The position numbers were made by a program, and so were the translations under genes. The notes under the pieces were generated by a model, which was not told where the DNA came from, did not search any database, and was given only the letters and a program-made list of their open reading frames with translations. A stretch of 64,000 nt of DNA from Tulasnella sp. 424 (taxonomy: Eukaryota; Basidiomycota; Agaricomycetes; Cantharellales; Tulasnellaceae): NCBI GenBank assembly GCA_019633425.1, contig WSUB01000141.1, positions 43,540 through 107,539 on the forward strand, written 5' to 3'. Below are positions 22,873-33,039 of the stretch, piece by piece; within the stretch, counting starts at the first letter, position 1; the number at the start of each line of letters is the position of its first letter.

Positions 22873-24053
22873 GACTCGGGATGCACTGACGCGTCGCCTA
22901 GGTCACCGTGGTTCGGCTGTCGACTCCGCAACAAGGAATCCCCGGTAATTAGAATGCGCTTAATCTGAAGCAGAAGGGAGGATAGGTGAGAGAAACGTCG
23001 ACAGGACAAAGGTAACGAAATCGTGAGTGGTATGCGACCGATCCGCTTGGTGGGAGGCGGAAGCGGAGGCCGTGGCGTGACGTGACATAACGTACGTAAC
23101 ATTATTAACTGCAAGCATGACAGACCACAACGGGAATGATATCGACACACCTGAAGGTTGCATTATGGGATTTATCAAAAGGTCCATCATCTGAAACTTT
23201 TAGAATAAATAGTTGTTTTCCGACCCGACTGTCATCTCCTGCGTCGTGCCAGTGCTTGCGCGCAAGAGGGGTCCTCTCTCTCCCGACTCTCGTGGTTGGG
23301 ACGAATATGTTCCCCGGCCCCATATGGAAGGGTTCTCAGGGACAGCTCCACTCCCCAAGCGTTTTGTGACACCGTGACTGGCTGTAAGGGTGCGGGGTCA
23401 TAGCATCGTAGACTACGTCATCATTGCCGAAACCTTCCGTACTCTCTCGCAACGGCAACAAATTTATGTATATAATGCTATTCAGCAATGTCTCACCTCG
23501 GGATCCAAGACAACCAGGGGTGCAACCTCTCGAAGGTCGAGAATCTCGTGTCAATAGACCAGGTGTCCGTCAAGCTCAGCGTCACGGTCCGTCAGTCTAG
23601 CTTCGGCAGCTCTAGCGCTATATCGGTAAAGACTCCTAGTGCTGAGTTTCTTTTAACGTTATTGATAAAGGTAAGTAGCTCGAGAGGTAGGTGGACAGTG
23701 CTGGTGATTCCCTTTTCTGATGTCGTGCTTTTGTGATTTCGCGAACAAAGTCCACGTCCCACATTCCCATAATGAGATCACTGACATGGAGCTGGCCGAT
23801 TCACATCTCGTCATGTTTGAATGAACACTAATAGTTTTGTAACAGCCACAGAGGTAAAACCCTGTATGGACCCAAATACATAGGGGCATCAAAGCACCGT
23901 CTCCCCGTCCACGTTCAATCTAGTTGATGTTTCTCAGGTCGTCAATTTTCTATTGACATGAGCTAGATCAGACAATGAGTACGCCAAGGGGTAATTAGTA
24001 GTACAGTTCAATATATGCAGTCCTGTCAGACGTACTTTTCCTGAATATTACGA
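22873..24053. repeat. B-unit flank 1
   Basis: Tandem unit spacer shared with 25504-26552 and partly with 20580-21421, 29160-29610 and 31380-31890. GTGACGTGAC at 23077-23086 lies 205 bp upstream of the B1 start. A decayed companion ORF lies at 23490-23700 on the minus strand. Confidence 0.75.
23490..23700 (-). pseudogene. Decayed companion ORF, copy 2
   Basis: Minus-strand pieces SARAAEARLTDRDAELDGHL, a stop, then HEILDLREVAP match the open ORF at 31524-31877 (AARAAEVRLTDRDDEFDGQL, HEILDLREVAHP). At least one stop and one frameshift. Confidence 0.6.
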
Positions 24054-25503
24054 TTACTCGCTAGAATTGGATCGTTGGATGAGCTTTATCATGGCCTCCG
24101 TGTCGCGCCAGGGTACCGCAGTGTCCGCAGGTGCCCTTTTCTTCCCCTCATACTCGATTTCGAAGAGCGGATTAAGACAAAGCAACCCAAGGAACTCCGC
24201 CATACGAGATACGTCCTCCTCCGACAGCACCGAATCTCCAACATCCAATACCCTGAACGCCGCAGGATTGAACGCATTGACTTGCTCTTCGTTGGGGGTT
24301 CCCGGAGGCGGAAGTGATGTACGGATGTTATCGAGGCGAATGGTGAGAGCCTGAAGCTTTGGAAAGGCTTTGGCAAAGTCCACCAACCAAGTCGCTGGCA
24401 CCCTTACTGCCGGAAGTATGGTGTAATGGAGGCGGAGATTGAGTTGTGCCATATTGGGTAACGCTCTTCCCAGAGCGTGAATATCACTCCGGTTAAGGTG
24501 AAGTTCTGTTGAAACCAACAACGTCAGTTCCTCCAGATTTGGATTTTGGAGGAGCGGAGAAAGGCTCCGGAAGTCCGACAAGTTCCAGGAACCGAGGCTG
24601 GAAAGAATCAGTCGAAGAGCTCGAAGGTTGGGGAGTCGCTGGAGGATGGTTTGGATCCGAGATGTGTAGTCGCTTTTCTCGTAGAACTCGACGCTAGTGT
24701 CGAGCTCTCGAAGTCCGATTGGTAAGTTAGGGAAAAGCATGTCCTGGGTTGTACGTGGTTCGTCGTATGAGTCATTGGGTATTCGCAAAGCTTTAAGCTT
24801 GTGTTGCCCTTTCAGGAAGGACGCGAGTCTCTCCGCAACTTTGGCCTCTCCATCAGACCCCTCAAAAGTGAAATTCTCCAGTTCAAGTCCGGTAAGTCCC
24901 GTCAGCGTATCGAAAAACCGACAAGCGGTGGCCACGTCTTCTACCGTATTCGTGGCGGACGCAGTGATGGTGAGAGCTTTGAGCGATGAGGAGATAAAGT
25001 GGATAACATGAGGCAGGTTGTCCATGTCGTAGTCAACGGACCAGCTGATTTCTTGAATCTTCGGCAGCAGGGGGTCGATCCCAGGATGTCTCAAAGCCAG
25101 TGCGGACCACACCTGGCTAAGAGAGGGTTCGTGACTGCTTGTGAGCTGGTAGATATGCTCGTCGTCATGGCTGAGGCGGCGAATGCGTCGGGCGTAGTGC
25201 TGAAACCGTTCCCAATTCTGGGGTTCGATTCTTCCCGTCAAGACCTAGACAAGTCAAATGCATCAGCTTAATCATAATTAGCTGAGGTTGTGCTATAAGT
25301 TAATTCACCCGTTCGCCATCCACTTTTACAGGAGGAAATCCGACCTTCAATAGCGGGAACACGGAATCAATTTCCCGCCACAGGTAGTCGAGCGCGATGC
25401 TACTCCAAAGCCGCGAAACCCGTGCAGCTAGGGCGAGGTCTCGCTTTGACGAGTAGCTAAAGATATGATCCAGAATCTCGTATATCCCAAGCACTTGGTG
25501 CAT
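24054..25503 (-). CDS. F-box/LRR-like protein B2
   Basis: Exons 25309-25503 and 24054-25244 give 461 aa, the same exon lengths as B1. F-box-like MHQVLGIYEILDHIFSYSSK then LAARVSRLWSSIALDYLWRE; exon 2 VLTGRIEPQNWERFQHYARR; leucine-rich body (LPNLRALRLILSSLGSWNLS, NPNLEELTLLVSTELHLNRS); end MIKLIQRSNSSE. Intact. GTGACGTGACGTGACGTAC at 25727-25745 lies about 225 bp upstream. Confidence 0.8.
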
Positions 25504-26552
25504 GACTCGGGATGCCGCAGAATCCACTGACGCGTCGCCTGGGTCGGGGTGGTTCGGCCGTCAACTCCGCAACGAGTAAATCGTCCACTAACCCGGCAAT
25601 TAGAATGCGCTTAGTCTGGGGCGAAAGGGAGGATGGGTGAGAGCAACGCCGACAGGACCAGGGTAACGAAATGATGAGTGGTGTGCCACCGATCTGCTGG
25701 TGGGAGGCGAAAGCGGAGGCTGTGGCGTGACGTGACGTGACGTACGTAATATTATTAACAGCAATCAGGAATGTTGGCTGTGGGATTTATCAAAAAGGTC
25801 CACTATCTGAAACTTTTATAACACACAGTTGCTATCCGATCCGACTGTCATCTCCCGCGTCGTGCCAGTGCTTGCGCGCAGGAGGGGTCCTCTCTCTTCT
25901 CACTCTCTTGGTTCGGACGAATATGTTCGCCGCCCCCACGTCTCTCCCATAACGGCAGCAAATTTCTATAATGCTATTCAGCAATGTCTCACCTCGTGAT
26001 CCCAGACAACCGGGTGCGCAACCTTTTGAAGGTCGAGAATCTAGCGGACCAGCTGCCCGTCAAGCTCAGCATCACGGTTCGTCAGTCTGACCTCGGCAGC
26101 TCTGGCGTTATATCGGCAAAGACCTCTAGTACTGAGTTTCGTTTAACTTCATCGGGAAAGGTAGGTTGTGAGGTAGGTAGATAGTGCTGGTGATTCCCTT
26201 TTCCGATGTCGTGCTTTTGTTGTGATTTTGCAAACAAAGTCCACGCCCCACGGTTCCCACGATGAAATTACTTGCCTGGGGAACTGGCTCATATCTCGTC
26301 ACGTTTTCAAATGAACACCCAAATAGTTTTGCAATAGCCGCAGAGGTACAACCCGGTCTCGACCACCACAAATAGAACCAACAATGCACCGTCTCCCCGC
26401 CCACGTTTCGCAAAGTTGGTCTGTTTTCCAAGTCGTTTCTCCAACTGGTTGTTGAGGTGGACTAGATCGAAAAACGAATGCGCCAAGAGATAATTAGCAA
26501 CGCAATTCGATATATGCGATACGATCAGACGCACTGTTCCTGAAGACTACGA
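25504..26552. repeat. B-unit flank 2
   Basis: Homologous to 22873-24053. Holds the upstream TGACGTGAC repeat of B2 (25727-25745) and a decayed companion ORF at about 25985-26190 on the minus strand (ARAAEVRLTNRDAELDGQLV, then a stop). No intact gene. Confidence 0.7.
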
Positions 26553-28004
26553 TTATTCGCCGGAATTGGATCGTTGAATGAGCTTTACCATGGCCTCCGT
26601 GTCGCGCCAGGGCACCGTAGTGTCCGCAGGTGCCCTTTGCTTCCCATGGTACACGATTTCGAAGAGCGGATTAAGACAGAGCAACCCAAGGAACTCCGCC
26701 ATACGAGGTACGTCCTCCTCCGACAGCACCGAACCTCCAACATCCAATACCCTGAACGCCGTAGGATTGAACGCCGTAGGATTGAACGCCTTGACCTGCT
26801 CTTCGTTGGCGGTTGTCAGAAGCGGAGGTGATGTACGGATGTTATCGAGGCGAATGGTGAGAGCCTGCAGCTTTGGAAAGGCTTTGGCAAAGTCCTCCAA
26901 CCAAGTCGCTGGCACCCTCACTGCTGACGAAGTGCTGAAATGAAGGCGGAGCTGGAGTCGTGCCATATTGGGTAACGCCCTTCCCAGAGCGTGAATATCA
27001 CTCCGGGTAAGGTGGATTTCTTCCGAAACCCATAACTTCAGTTCCTCCAAATTTGGATTTTGGAGGAGCGGTGAAAGACTCTCGAAGTCCGACAAGTTCC
27101 AGGAACCGTTACTGGTAAGAACCAGTCTCAGAACTCGAAGGTCGGGGAGTCGCTGGAGGATGGTTTGGAGCCGAGATGTGTAGTCGCTTTTCTCGTAGAA
27201 CTCGACCCTCGTGTCGAGTTCTCGAAGTCCGATTGGTAAGTTAGGGAAAAGCATGTCCTGGGTTGTACGTGGTTCGGCGTATGAGTCACTGGGTATTAGC
27301 AAAGCTTTGAGCTTTTGTTGCCCTTTCAGGAAGGACGCGAGTCGCTCCGCAACTTTGGCATCCCCATCAGACCCCTCAAACGAGAGATTCTCCAGTTCAA
27401 GTCCAGTACATCCCGCCAGCGCATCGAAAAACCGACAAGGGGAGCCCACATCCGTGCCGTCCACAGTGATGGTGAGACTTTTTAGCGACGAGGATATAAA
27501 GTGGATGACATGAGGTAGGTTGTTTATGTCGCCGCTAGCGGACCAACTGATTTCTTGAATATTCGGCAGCAGAGGATCGATCCCAGGACGTCTCAAGGCC
27601 AGTGTGGACCACACCTGTCTAGGAGAGGGTTTGTGGCTGCTTTTGAGTCTGTCTTTATAATTGATAGTATGCTTGAGGCTGCGAATACGTCGGGCGTAGT
27701 GCTGAAATCGTTCCCAATTTTGGGGTTCGATTCTTCCCGTTAAGACCTAAAACAAGTTATAATGCGTTAGCGTAATCATACCTAGCTGAGGTCATGCAAT
27801 ATAATTCACCCATTCGCCATCCATTTCTACAGGAGGAAAGCCGACCTTCAACAGCGGAAAAACGGAATCCATTTGTCGCCATAGGTAGTCTGGCGCGATG
27901 TTACTCCAAAGTCGCGAAACCCGCGCTGCTACAGCCAGGTCCCGTTTTGGCGAGTAGCTAAAGATGTGATTCAAAATTTCGTATATCCCAAGGGCCTCAT
28001 GCAT
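26553..28004 (-). CDS. F-box/LRR-like protein B3
   Basis: Exons 27810-28004 and 26553-27746 give 462 aa. F-box-like MHEALGIYEILNHIFSYSPK then VAARVSRLWSNIAPDYLWRQ; exon 2 VLTGRIEPQNWERFQHYARR; leucine-rich body; end MVKLIQRSNSGE. It carries a fresh 15-bp tandem duplication at 26754-26783, giving FNPTAFNPTA where B1 and B2 have one FNPTA/FNPAA. Intact. Unlike B1 and B2, its upstream flank is interrupted: the TGACGTGAC-bearing flank resumes only at about 29160, over 1.1 kb away. Confidence 0.8.
26754..26783. repeat. 15-bp tandem duplication inside B3
   Basis: GAACGCCGTAGGATT occurs twice in a row and duplicates five codons in frame. It is absent from B1 and B2, so it is recent. Confidence 0.9.
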
Positions 28005-28196
28005 GGTTTGGGTTGCCCCAGAATCCAATGATGCGTCGCCTGGGTCAGAACGGTTAAGCTGTCAACTCCCCCATCAGCCCCACAAGTTTTAACTCGCCTG
28101 CATCCTGTTTCTGACAGCCTAATTCCATATTTCTCTATATTAGCACCCTTCAATTACACTGATAGGAGTGTATATGTCGATCCTTTGGACTGAAAC

Positions 28197-28365
28197 CCTG
28201 GCAACCAATACGACAGAGGACATTCAGAAACATATTCGACCCTTTATTAGCAGGGAGTATATCGCCCACAGTTAGAGTCCGCTTGGCCTATGGCGATAGT
28301 AGAGTGGTTGAGGAAATCGCTGACGGGACAAAGGTTGTGAAGGAGCGAGTGGTGTTATCGGCTCG
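28197..28365. repeat. Duplicated block X, copy 1
   Basis: Shares long runs with 31200-31360: CATATTCGACCCTTTATTAG, GGGAGTATATCGCCCACA, GAAATCGCTGACGGGACAAA and TTGTGAAGGAGCGAGTGGTG. Confidence 0.85.
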
Positions 28366-28897
28366 ATATCGATATTTAAGATATCGTTTCGATATCGTAC
28401 GTAAGCAAACCCTACGGATTTAGCGGCCCTAAAGGTCACTCTGGCTATCGAAACCGGCCCTCTGGCCACTTCTACCTCATTTAAAACCACGCCGACGTTC
28501 GGTAAGTAGCTATATCACCTCTTCGCGGCCATTTTGCAGCTGAGGTATGGGTTTTCCTCTTAAAATGGGCCGATGCCCCTATCCTCCAAATTTATACGTT
28601 TTGTTTCATATGTAATGTTATTTGATGACCGATATCCACTACAAGTAAAATTACAGTATATGAGCAAGTTTTTAAAGCATAGATGGAATCGCTTGGACCG
28701 GCTGGTGGGGGAGAATCGCAGGTAGAGAGTGCTCGCAAATCATCCTTGTCGGAAAAGAAACAAAAGCAACCTTATTTGCAGATATGTTATTCAAGCTGCA
28801 TAAATGCCTGGTCTCCTGACATGTACTAGAGATGAAAAGCTTGGCAAAATGGAAGAGGAACGGGTCTTATACATGCGGGCTTGGAATCCGACTCTGA

Positions 28898-28914
28898 GGC
28901 GCGCGTCGCGCGCC
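28898..28914. repeat. GC hairpin followed by T run
   Basis: GGCGCGCG-T-CGCGCGCC is a perfect 8-bp inverted repeat with a one-base centre, followed by GATTTTTTCG. It resembles a terminator stem-loop, but nothing shows that it acts as one in a fungal genome. Confidence 0.6.
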
Positions 28915-29141
28915 GATTTTTTCGAGGTGTAAGCGCTAATGTACGCGGAGAATCACCCGAGAGCTAATATAATAGTGGTGGTATATATTGGGTTTTGGGG
29001 CTTCTCTTTGAATTTCATCCACACTACCCTCCACTGTACTTGGGCCTACGAGGCTGTGTGACGATATCGCCGCTCTCCGAGCGGCCCACCCCTTTTTGTT
29101 TTCGATTTCGGACACAAATATCGATATCGAGCCGTGTTATC

Positions 29142-29612
29142 GAACGGAAGGCGAATGTGATCACTGTGACGCGACGTGATGTGACATCTCTTTCAGGCAT
29201 TGTCACAACGGGCATGATATCCACTCGACTGAAGGTTGCACTGAAGGGGATGGGAGTTTACAGAGAGAAACGGTTCATCCTCTGACACATGTTGTTATCC
29301 GACTCGACTGTTATCTCCTCTTCGTGCCTCGACTCGCTGTCTGGCCCTATCCCGACGCGCGCAGTTGGGTTGAATCTGTTTTCCGGCTCCAAATCTCTCC
29401 TAGAACGCCAATAGATCTCTAGAAAGCTCTTCAGCGAGGTCCAAGGGTTTCTTTACCTCGGGATCTAGAGCAATTGGGTGCGCAACCTCTCGCAGGTCAA
29501 GAATCTCGTTGACCAACTGCCCATCAAACTCGTCGTCACGGTCGGTTAGTCTGACCTCGGCGGCTCTAGCGGCAAAGGCTTCAATTATTGAGTCTCGCTT
29601 GACTTGGTGTAC
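29142..29612. repeat. Duplicated block Y, copy 1, with decayed companion ORF
   Basis: About 470 bp closely matching 31375-31835. On the minus strand it encodes the same companion ORF, but the codon after LLAF is a stop where the other copy has glutamate, and its 5' end is replaced by block Z from about 29600. Confidence 0.8.
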
Positions 29613-29776
29613 AAAGGGATACGAGGAAAGACTTCGCTCAAAGTATTAAAGCTCTTTAAGTACCGCGATTGAACGAATTTCAGATGTGGGGCACGGATGT
29701 GGTGCAGTGGTGAACGGCAGCCTTGCATTTCTCCAAGGAAACGGCCTCCACCGCTAACGCCGCCCGTTAGATCCGT
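29600..29776. repeat. Duplicated block Z, copy 1
   Basis: Near-identical to 32863-33039 (GGATACGAGGAAAGACTTCG, CAGATGTGGGGCACGGATGT, GGAAACGGCCTCCACCGCTA). Here it is fused directly to block Y; at the other locus Y and Z are separated by about 1.0 kb. Confidence 0.85.
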
Positions 29777-31199
29777 TCAAACCCATGTTCCGCCTATCGT
29801 TTTGCAGACAGCTGTAAATTTGAATACGTCCTGCCAAAGAATAATACGAAAGGAAGCCGGGACAGCCTGATTCTACTGAATTTATTACGCTCAGTGTGAG
29901 CAAGCCAGCATTATCGAGGCCAATTTTGGCTAAGCTGCAGAAAAAAGCCAATCTCGAGAGACCCTAGTTTCAAATTCGACAGGATGTAGAGCTCGCGTTT
30001 TCTCTCTGTAGGACTGAGCGAGAAACGGAGACATAATATCTACTATCCCGGATTCCGGAGATTTTTTGGGACCCATGAGTCTCGGGCGCAAGATAACAGC
30101 GCACACACCTCCACCCTGAGTTGTTATCAGTCTGCAACGGAGACTAAGGGCGCACCCGTCTTAATTTGGTCCATCCCTGAGTTCAAAATGGGATATCCTC
30201 TTAGCCCATAACATGACAAAAAGGGATTCTATTCCATATGAGCTCGAGAGCAGACCTCATCGAACTTGTCAGGAAGGGGAAAAGGCCAGCCTACGGTCGT
30301 TTCGTGGCTTGTCTTTAGGACCGTGCCAACCAGTGGGCCTTCCAACTCCTCCGAGTGATCGGCCCGCGAGTATATCTCCCGGGTCGGGAAACATATCTAC
30401 GTCGACGGGATATCTATAACACTCGTACCAAAGTTTGCTCCGATCACTGTCGCCATGCTCGGACTCAAGACTTTATCGTGGCTAGCCTCCGTGTATGAGC
30501 GAGCACCCGTGCATGCGAGTCCAAATAACTGAGTCACCTTTCCAACCAGTTGGGCCGACAGACTGGTTAACTATGCCTTTATCACGTAGACTGTATATCA
30601 TGGGTCGCACGACTACCTGGCTAAGGTTAGGGTATATGTTCTGCAAAGACAGGTGAAATGCGTTGCTATCGAGAACCGAAACACTAAAGCTTTGCTCAAA
30701 CCACTGGTTGTCCGTCGGCATTAACCGTAAATTGGGAATCCAGCTCGGGGCATATCAACTTGCCCTCTTTCATAATAGTGGATGGCATAGAGGACCTGTC
30801 TCGCTGCTCCATTTCTTGCCTCCACCCTCGTCTTTGCGCTGTGCTGGTAGGATTGGCCTTGAGAGACAGGATCTAGATCGAGGAGCTCTGTGACTATATC
30901 CATAATTAAATGCCAGTTAGCAACGGGTCCTCGACATCTGGGGAGGTTTCGTACCGTGAAACCAACTCTCCCAAGAATCTGTACGGTCCGGTCCGGTGGT
31001 CTCCTCCGTCCGTTCGACATAACGAACTAAATTCCTCTGTCTCAAGTTGTGTAAGACTACGACGTAGTCTAAGGAAGATGGATTCAGTATAGCCTGTTTT
31101 GAAATGAAGCAGCGTGAATCCTACCTGTCATCGGAATGTATTCGTAAAACTCCTAGGGATATCTCCTCAACGATTGGATAGTTTGAGCTGTGTAATACG
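29777..31199. other. Gene-poor spacer between duplicated blocks
   Basis: Several minus-strand ORFs of 60-100 codons (for example 31020-30721 with NWHLIMDIVTELLDLDPVSQ, and 30721-30482 with SLQNIYPNLSQVVVRPMIYS) abut in different frames. They might be pieces of one decayed gene; I do not recognise them. Confidence 0.4.
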
Positions 31200-31360
31200 A
31201 CGGAGGATATTCATAAACATATTCGACCCTTTATTAGCTGGGAGTATATCGCCCACAAACACTGACAGCCAGAGTCCGCTTGGCCTATGACGAAAGGAGA
31301 GTGGCTGAGGAAATCGCTGACGGGACAAAGGTTGTGAAGGAGCGAGTGGTGTGTTATCGA
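31200..31360. repeat. Duplicated block X, copy 2
   Basis: Second copy of 28197-28365. Immediately followed by block Y copy 2, whereas at the first locus about 780 bp separate X from Y. Confidence 0.85.
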
Positions 31361-31523
31361 TGTGTTATCGAAAAGTTATCGAACGGAAGGCGAATGCGAC
31401 CGCTGTGACGTGACATTTCGTTCAGGCATTGTCACAGCGGGCATGATATCCACGCGACTGAAGGTTGCACTGAAGGGGATGGGAGTTTACAAAGAGAAAC
31501 GGTTTATCCTCTGACACATGCTG

Positions 31524-31877
31524 TTATCCGACTCGACTGTCACCCCCTCTTCGTGCCTCGACTCGCTGGCTGGCCCTCTCCCGACGCGCGCAGTTGGGTT
31601 GAACCTGTTCTCCGGCTCCAAATCTCTCCTGGAACGCCAATAGATCTCTAGAAAGCTCTTCAGCGAGGTCCAGTGTTTTCTTTACCTCGGGATCTAGAGC
31701 AATTGGGTGCGCAACCTCTCGCAGGTCAAGAATCTCGTGGACCAACTGCCCATCAAACTCGTCGTCACGGTCGGTAAGTCTGACCTCGGCGGCTCTAGCG
31801 GCAAATGCTTCTATTATTGAGTCTCGCTTGACTTCTTCGAGAAAGGTAGTTTGGGTGTAGGTGGACAGTGCGAGCAT
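31524..31877 (-). CDS. Companion ORF of the B units, most complete copy (117 aa)
   Basis: Open from ATG at 31877 to a stop at 31524. The sequence begins MLALSTYTQTTFLEEVKRDS, then AARAAEVRLTDRDDEFDGQL, HEILDLREVAHPIALDPEVK and LAEELSRDLLAFQERFG; strongly helical and charged, no membrane span. I do not recognise a family. Related broken copies occur at about 20830-21010, 23490-23700, 25985-26190 and 29440-29610, always in the B-type flank. Nucleotide identity with 29142-29612 is high. It may be the surviving gene, one exon of it, or a repeat that happens to be open here. Confidence 0.4.
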   Translation of the reverse strand: MLALSTYTQTTFLEEVKRDSIIEAFAARAAEVRLTDRDDEFDGQLVHEILDLREVAHPIALDPEVKKTLDLAEELSRDLLAFQERFGAGEQVQPNCARRERASQRVEARRGGDSRVG

Positions 31878-32470
31878 GTTTCGAATGCTGCTTCCTTGAT
31901 AGGTGTGTGGTTTAAGACGTTTCGTTGTGCTTCCGGGCGCTTCCGACTCAACGCCCAGTTCTGACTCTGAGAAGCTCTAGACATGTTAGTATAAAGCTCA
32001 TGTCAGTCTGTTCCTCAGGTAGCTTACGAGTTTTGCCGCTTTCGTTGATAGATTTGGAGCAACTAATCGGTTGAAGGGCTTGGCCACTGCCAACGTTTCC
32101 TGTTCTCAAGTCACCAGAGGTCTGACGGTTTGGCTTGGGATCGGTTTCAGTCGTGGCTGGGGCGGAAAGTTTGGATGGAGGAAGAATCGGAGTGGAAGAC
32201 GCGCTGATATCGGGGTGTGGTGGAGTACCCGTCCCCCTAAAGCCACATATTAATGGGGCTCGACTCTTTATAGTTAAATATAATATATAGGGATACCTAC
32301 CTGGTTAACAGGCCTCTAGAAGATCCGGCTCGATACCCGTGCCTTCGATGAGGGCGGCATTCCCGCCCCGCGCTACCGGTACCTAGGCTCCTATTGGATT
32401 CTATCGCCGCTGATGGGAAGTCTCTATATGAGGGAGTGTAAATGTTAGGATTTATGACTACCTTGAGGAT
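31878..32470. other. Intergenic, no gene seen
   Basis: Lies between block Y copy 2 and the PHD fragment. AT-rich near 32275. No convincing ORF or repeat. Confidence 0.5.
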
Positions 32471-32479
32471 AATATGTGC

Positions 32480-32852
32480 CCTCTACTTACCCAACCCGCG
32501 TTCCACGAGGGTGTAGGTCAGGGCGACATCGCGCGCAATAATACCGCTGAGGACAATCTTCCTCCTTGCTTAGCCCAACGCATGAGCCATGTTGCCAAGA
32601 GTCGCATTCTTCACATTGTATCATCATTCCAAACTCTTGCACTGGTTCACCAAGGTCGTCCGAGGTCGTTAGTAGATCGGGAGGAAAGTGGCCAGGGAAA
32701 TGTAAGAGGAAAGATAAACGGGATTCAGGGAGCTCAGAGTACTGACTACTTTCACAAACACACTGAATCATACTCTTGGCTCCCTTCCCAGAGGTTAGGG
32801 AGACGCTCCTCTTGTTCCTGGCCCTTTGCCGTGTTTTGCTTGTGGATGTCAT
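32480..32852 (-). pseudogene. Truncated PHD-finger protein gene
   Basis: From ATG 32852 the minus strand reads a basic segment (SKTRQRARNKRSV), IQCVCESS, then MMIQCEECDSWQHGSCVGLS and CPQRYYCARCRPDLHP. The C-x-C...CxxC...H...C...CxxC pattern is a PHD zinc finger of the kind found in Cti6-like histone deacetylase complex subunits. An internal intron (GTCAGT...TACTAAC...CAG, about 32635-32740) would join CVCES to MQEFGMMIQCEEC in phase; the unspliced frame is open too. After RGTRVG there is a GTAAGT donor at about 32490, but no recognisable downstream exon, so only the first exon or exons are present. The fragment sits between duplicated blocks Y and Z. Confidence 0.65.
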
Positions 32853-32862
32853 TCGAGGTAGA

Positions 32863-33039
32863 CTTGGTGGACAAAGGGATACGAGGAAAGACTTCGCTCA
32901 AAGTATTAAAGCTCTTCAAGTAACACGATTGAACGAATTTCAGATGTGGGGCACGGATGTGGTGCAGTGGTGAACGGCAGCCTTGCATTTCTCCAAGGAA
33001 ACGGCCTCCACCGCTAACGCCGCCCGTTAGATCCGTTCA
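32863..33039. repeat. Duplicated block Z, copy 2
   Basis: Second copy of 29600-29776, directly upstream of the PHD fragment start codon. Confidence 0.85.

Larger units (their letters stand above)
28005..29160. other. Sequence displacing the B3 upstream flank
   Basis: Between B3 and the resumption of B-type flank at about 29160. Contains block X (28197-28365, repeated at 31200-31360), runs of GATATCG at 28365-28400, AT-rich sequence and a GC hairpin at 28898-28914. No gene seen. Confidence 0.5.

Noticed and set aside
29754..31020. Small minus-strand ORFs at 29.75-29.95, 30.48-30.72 and 30.72-31.02 kb
   Set aside because: No recognisable motif, no shared frame and no duplicate to support them; kept only as a note on the spacer.
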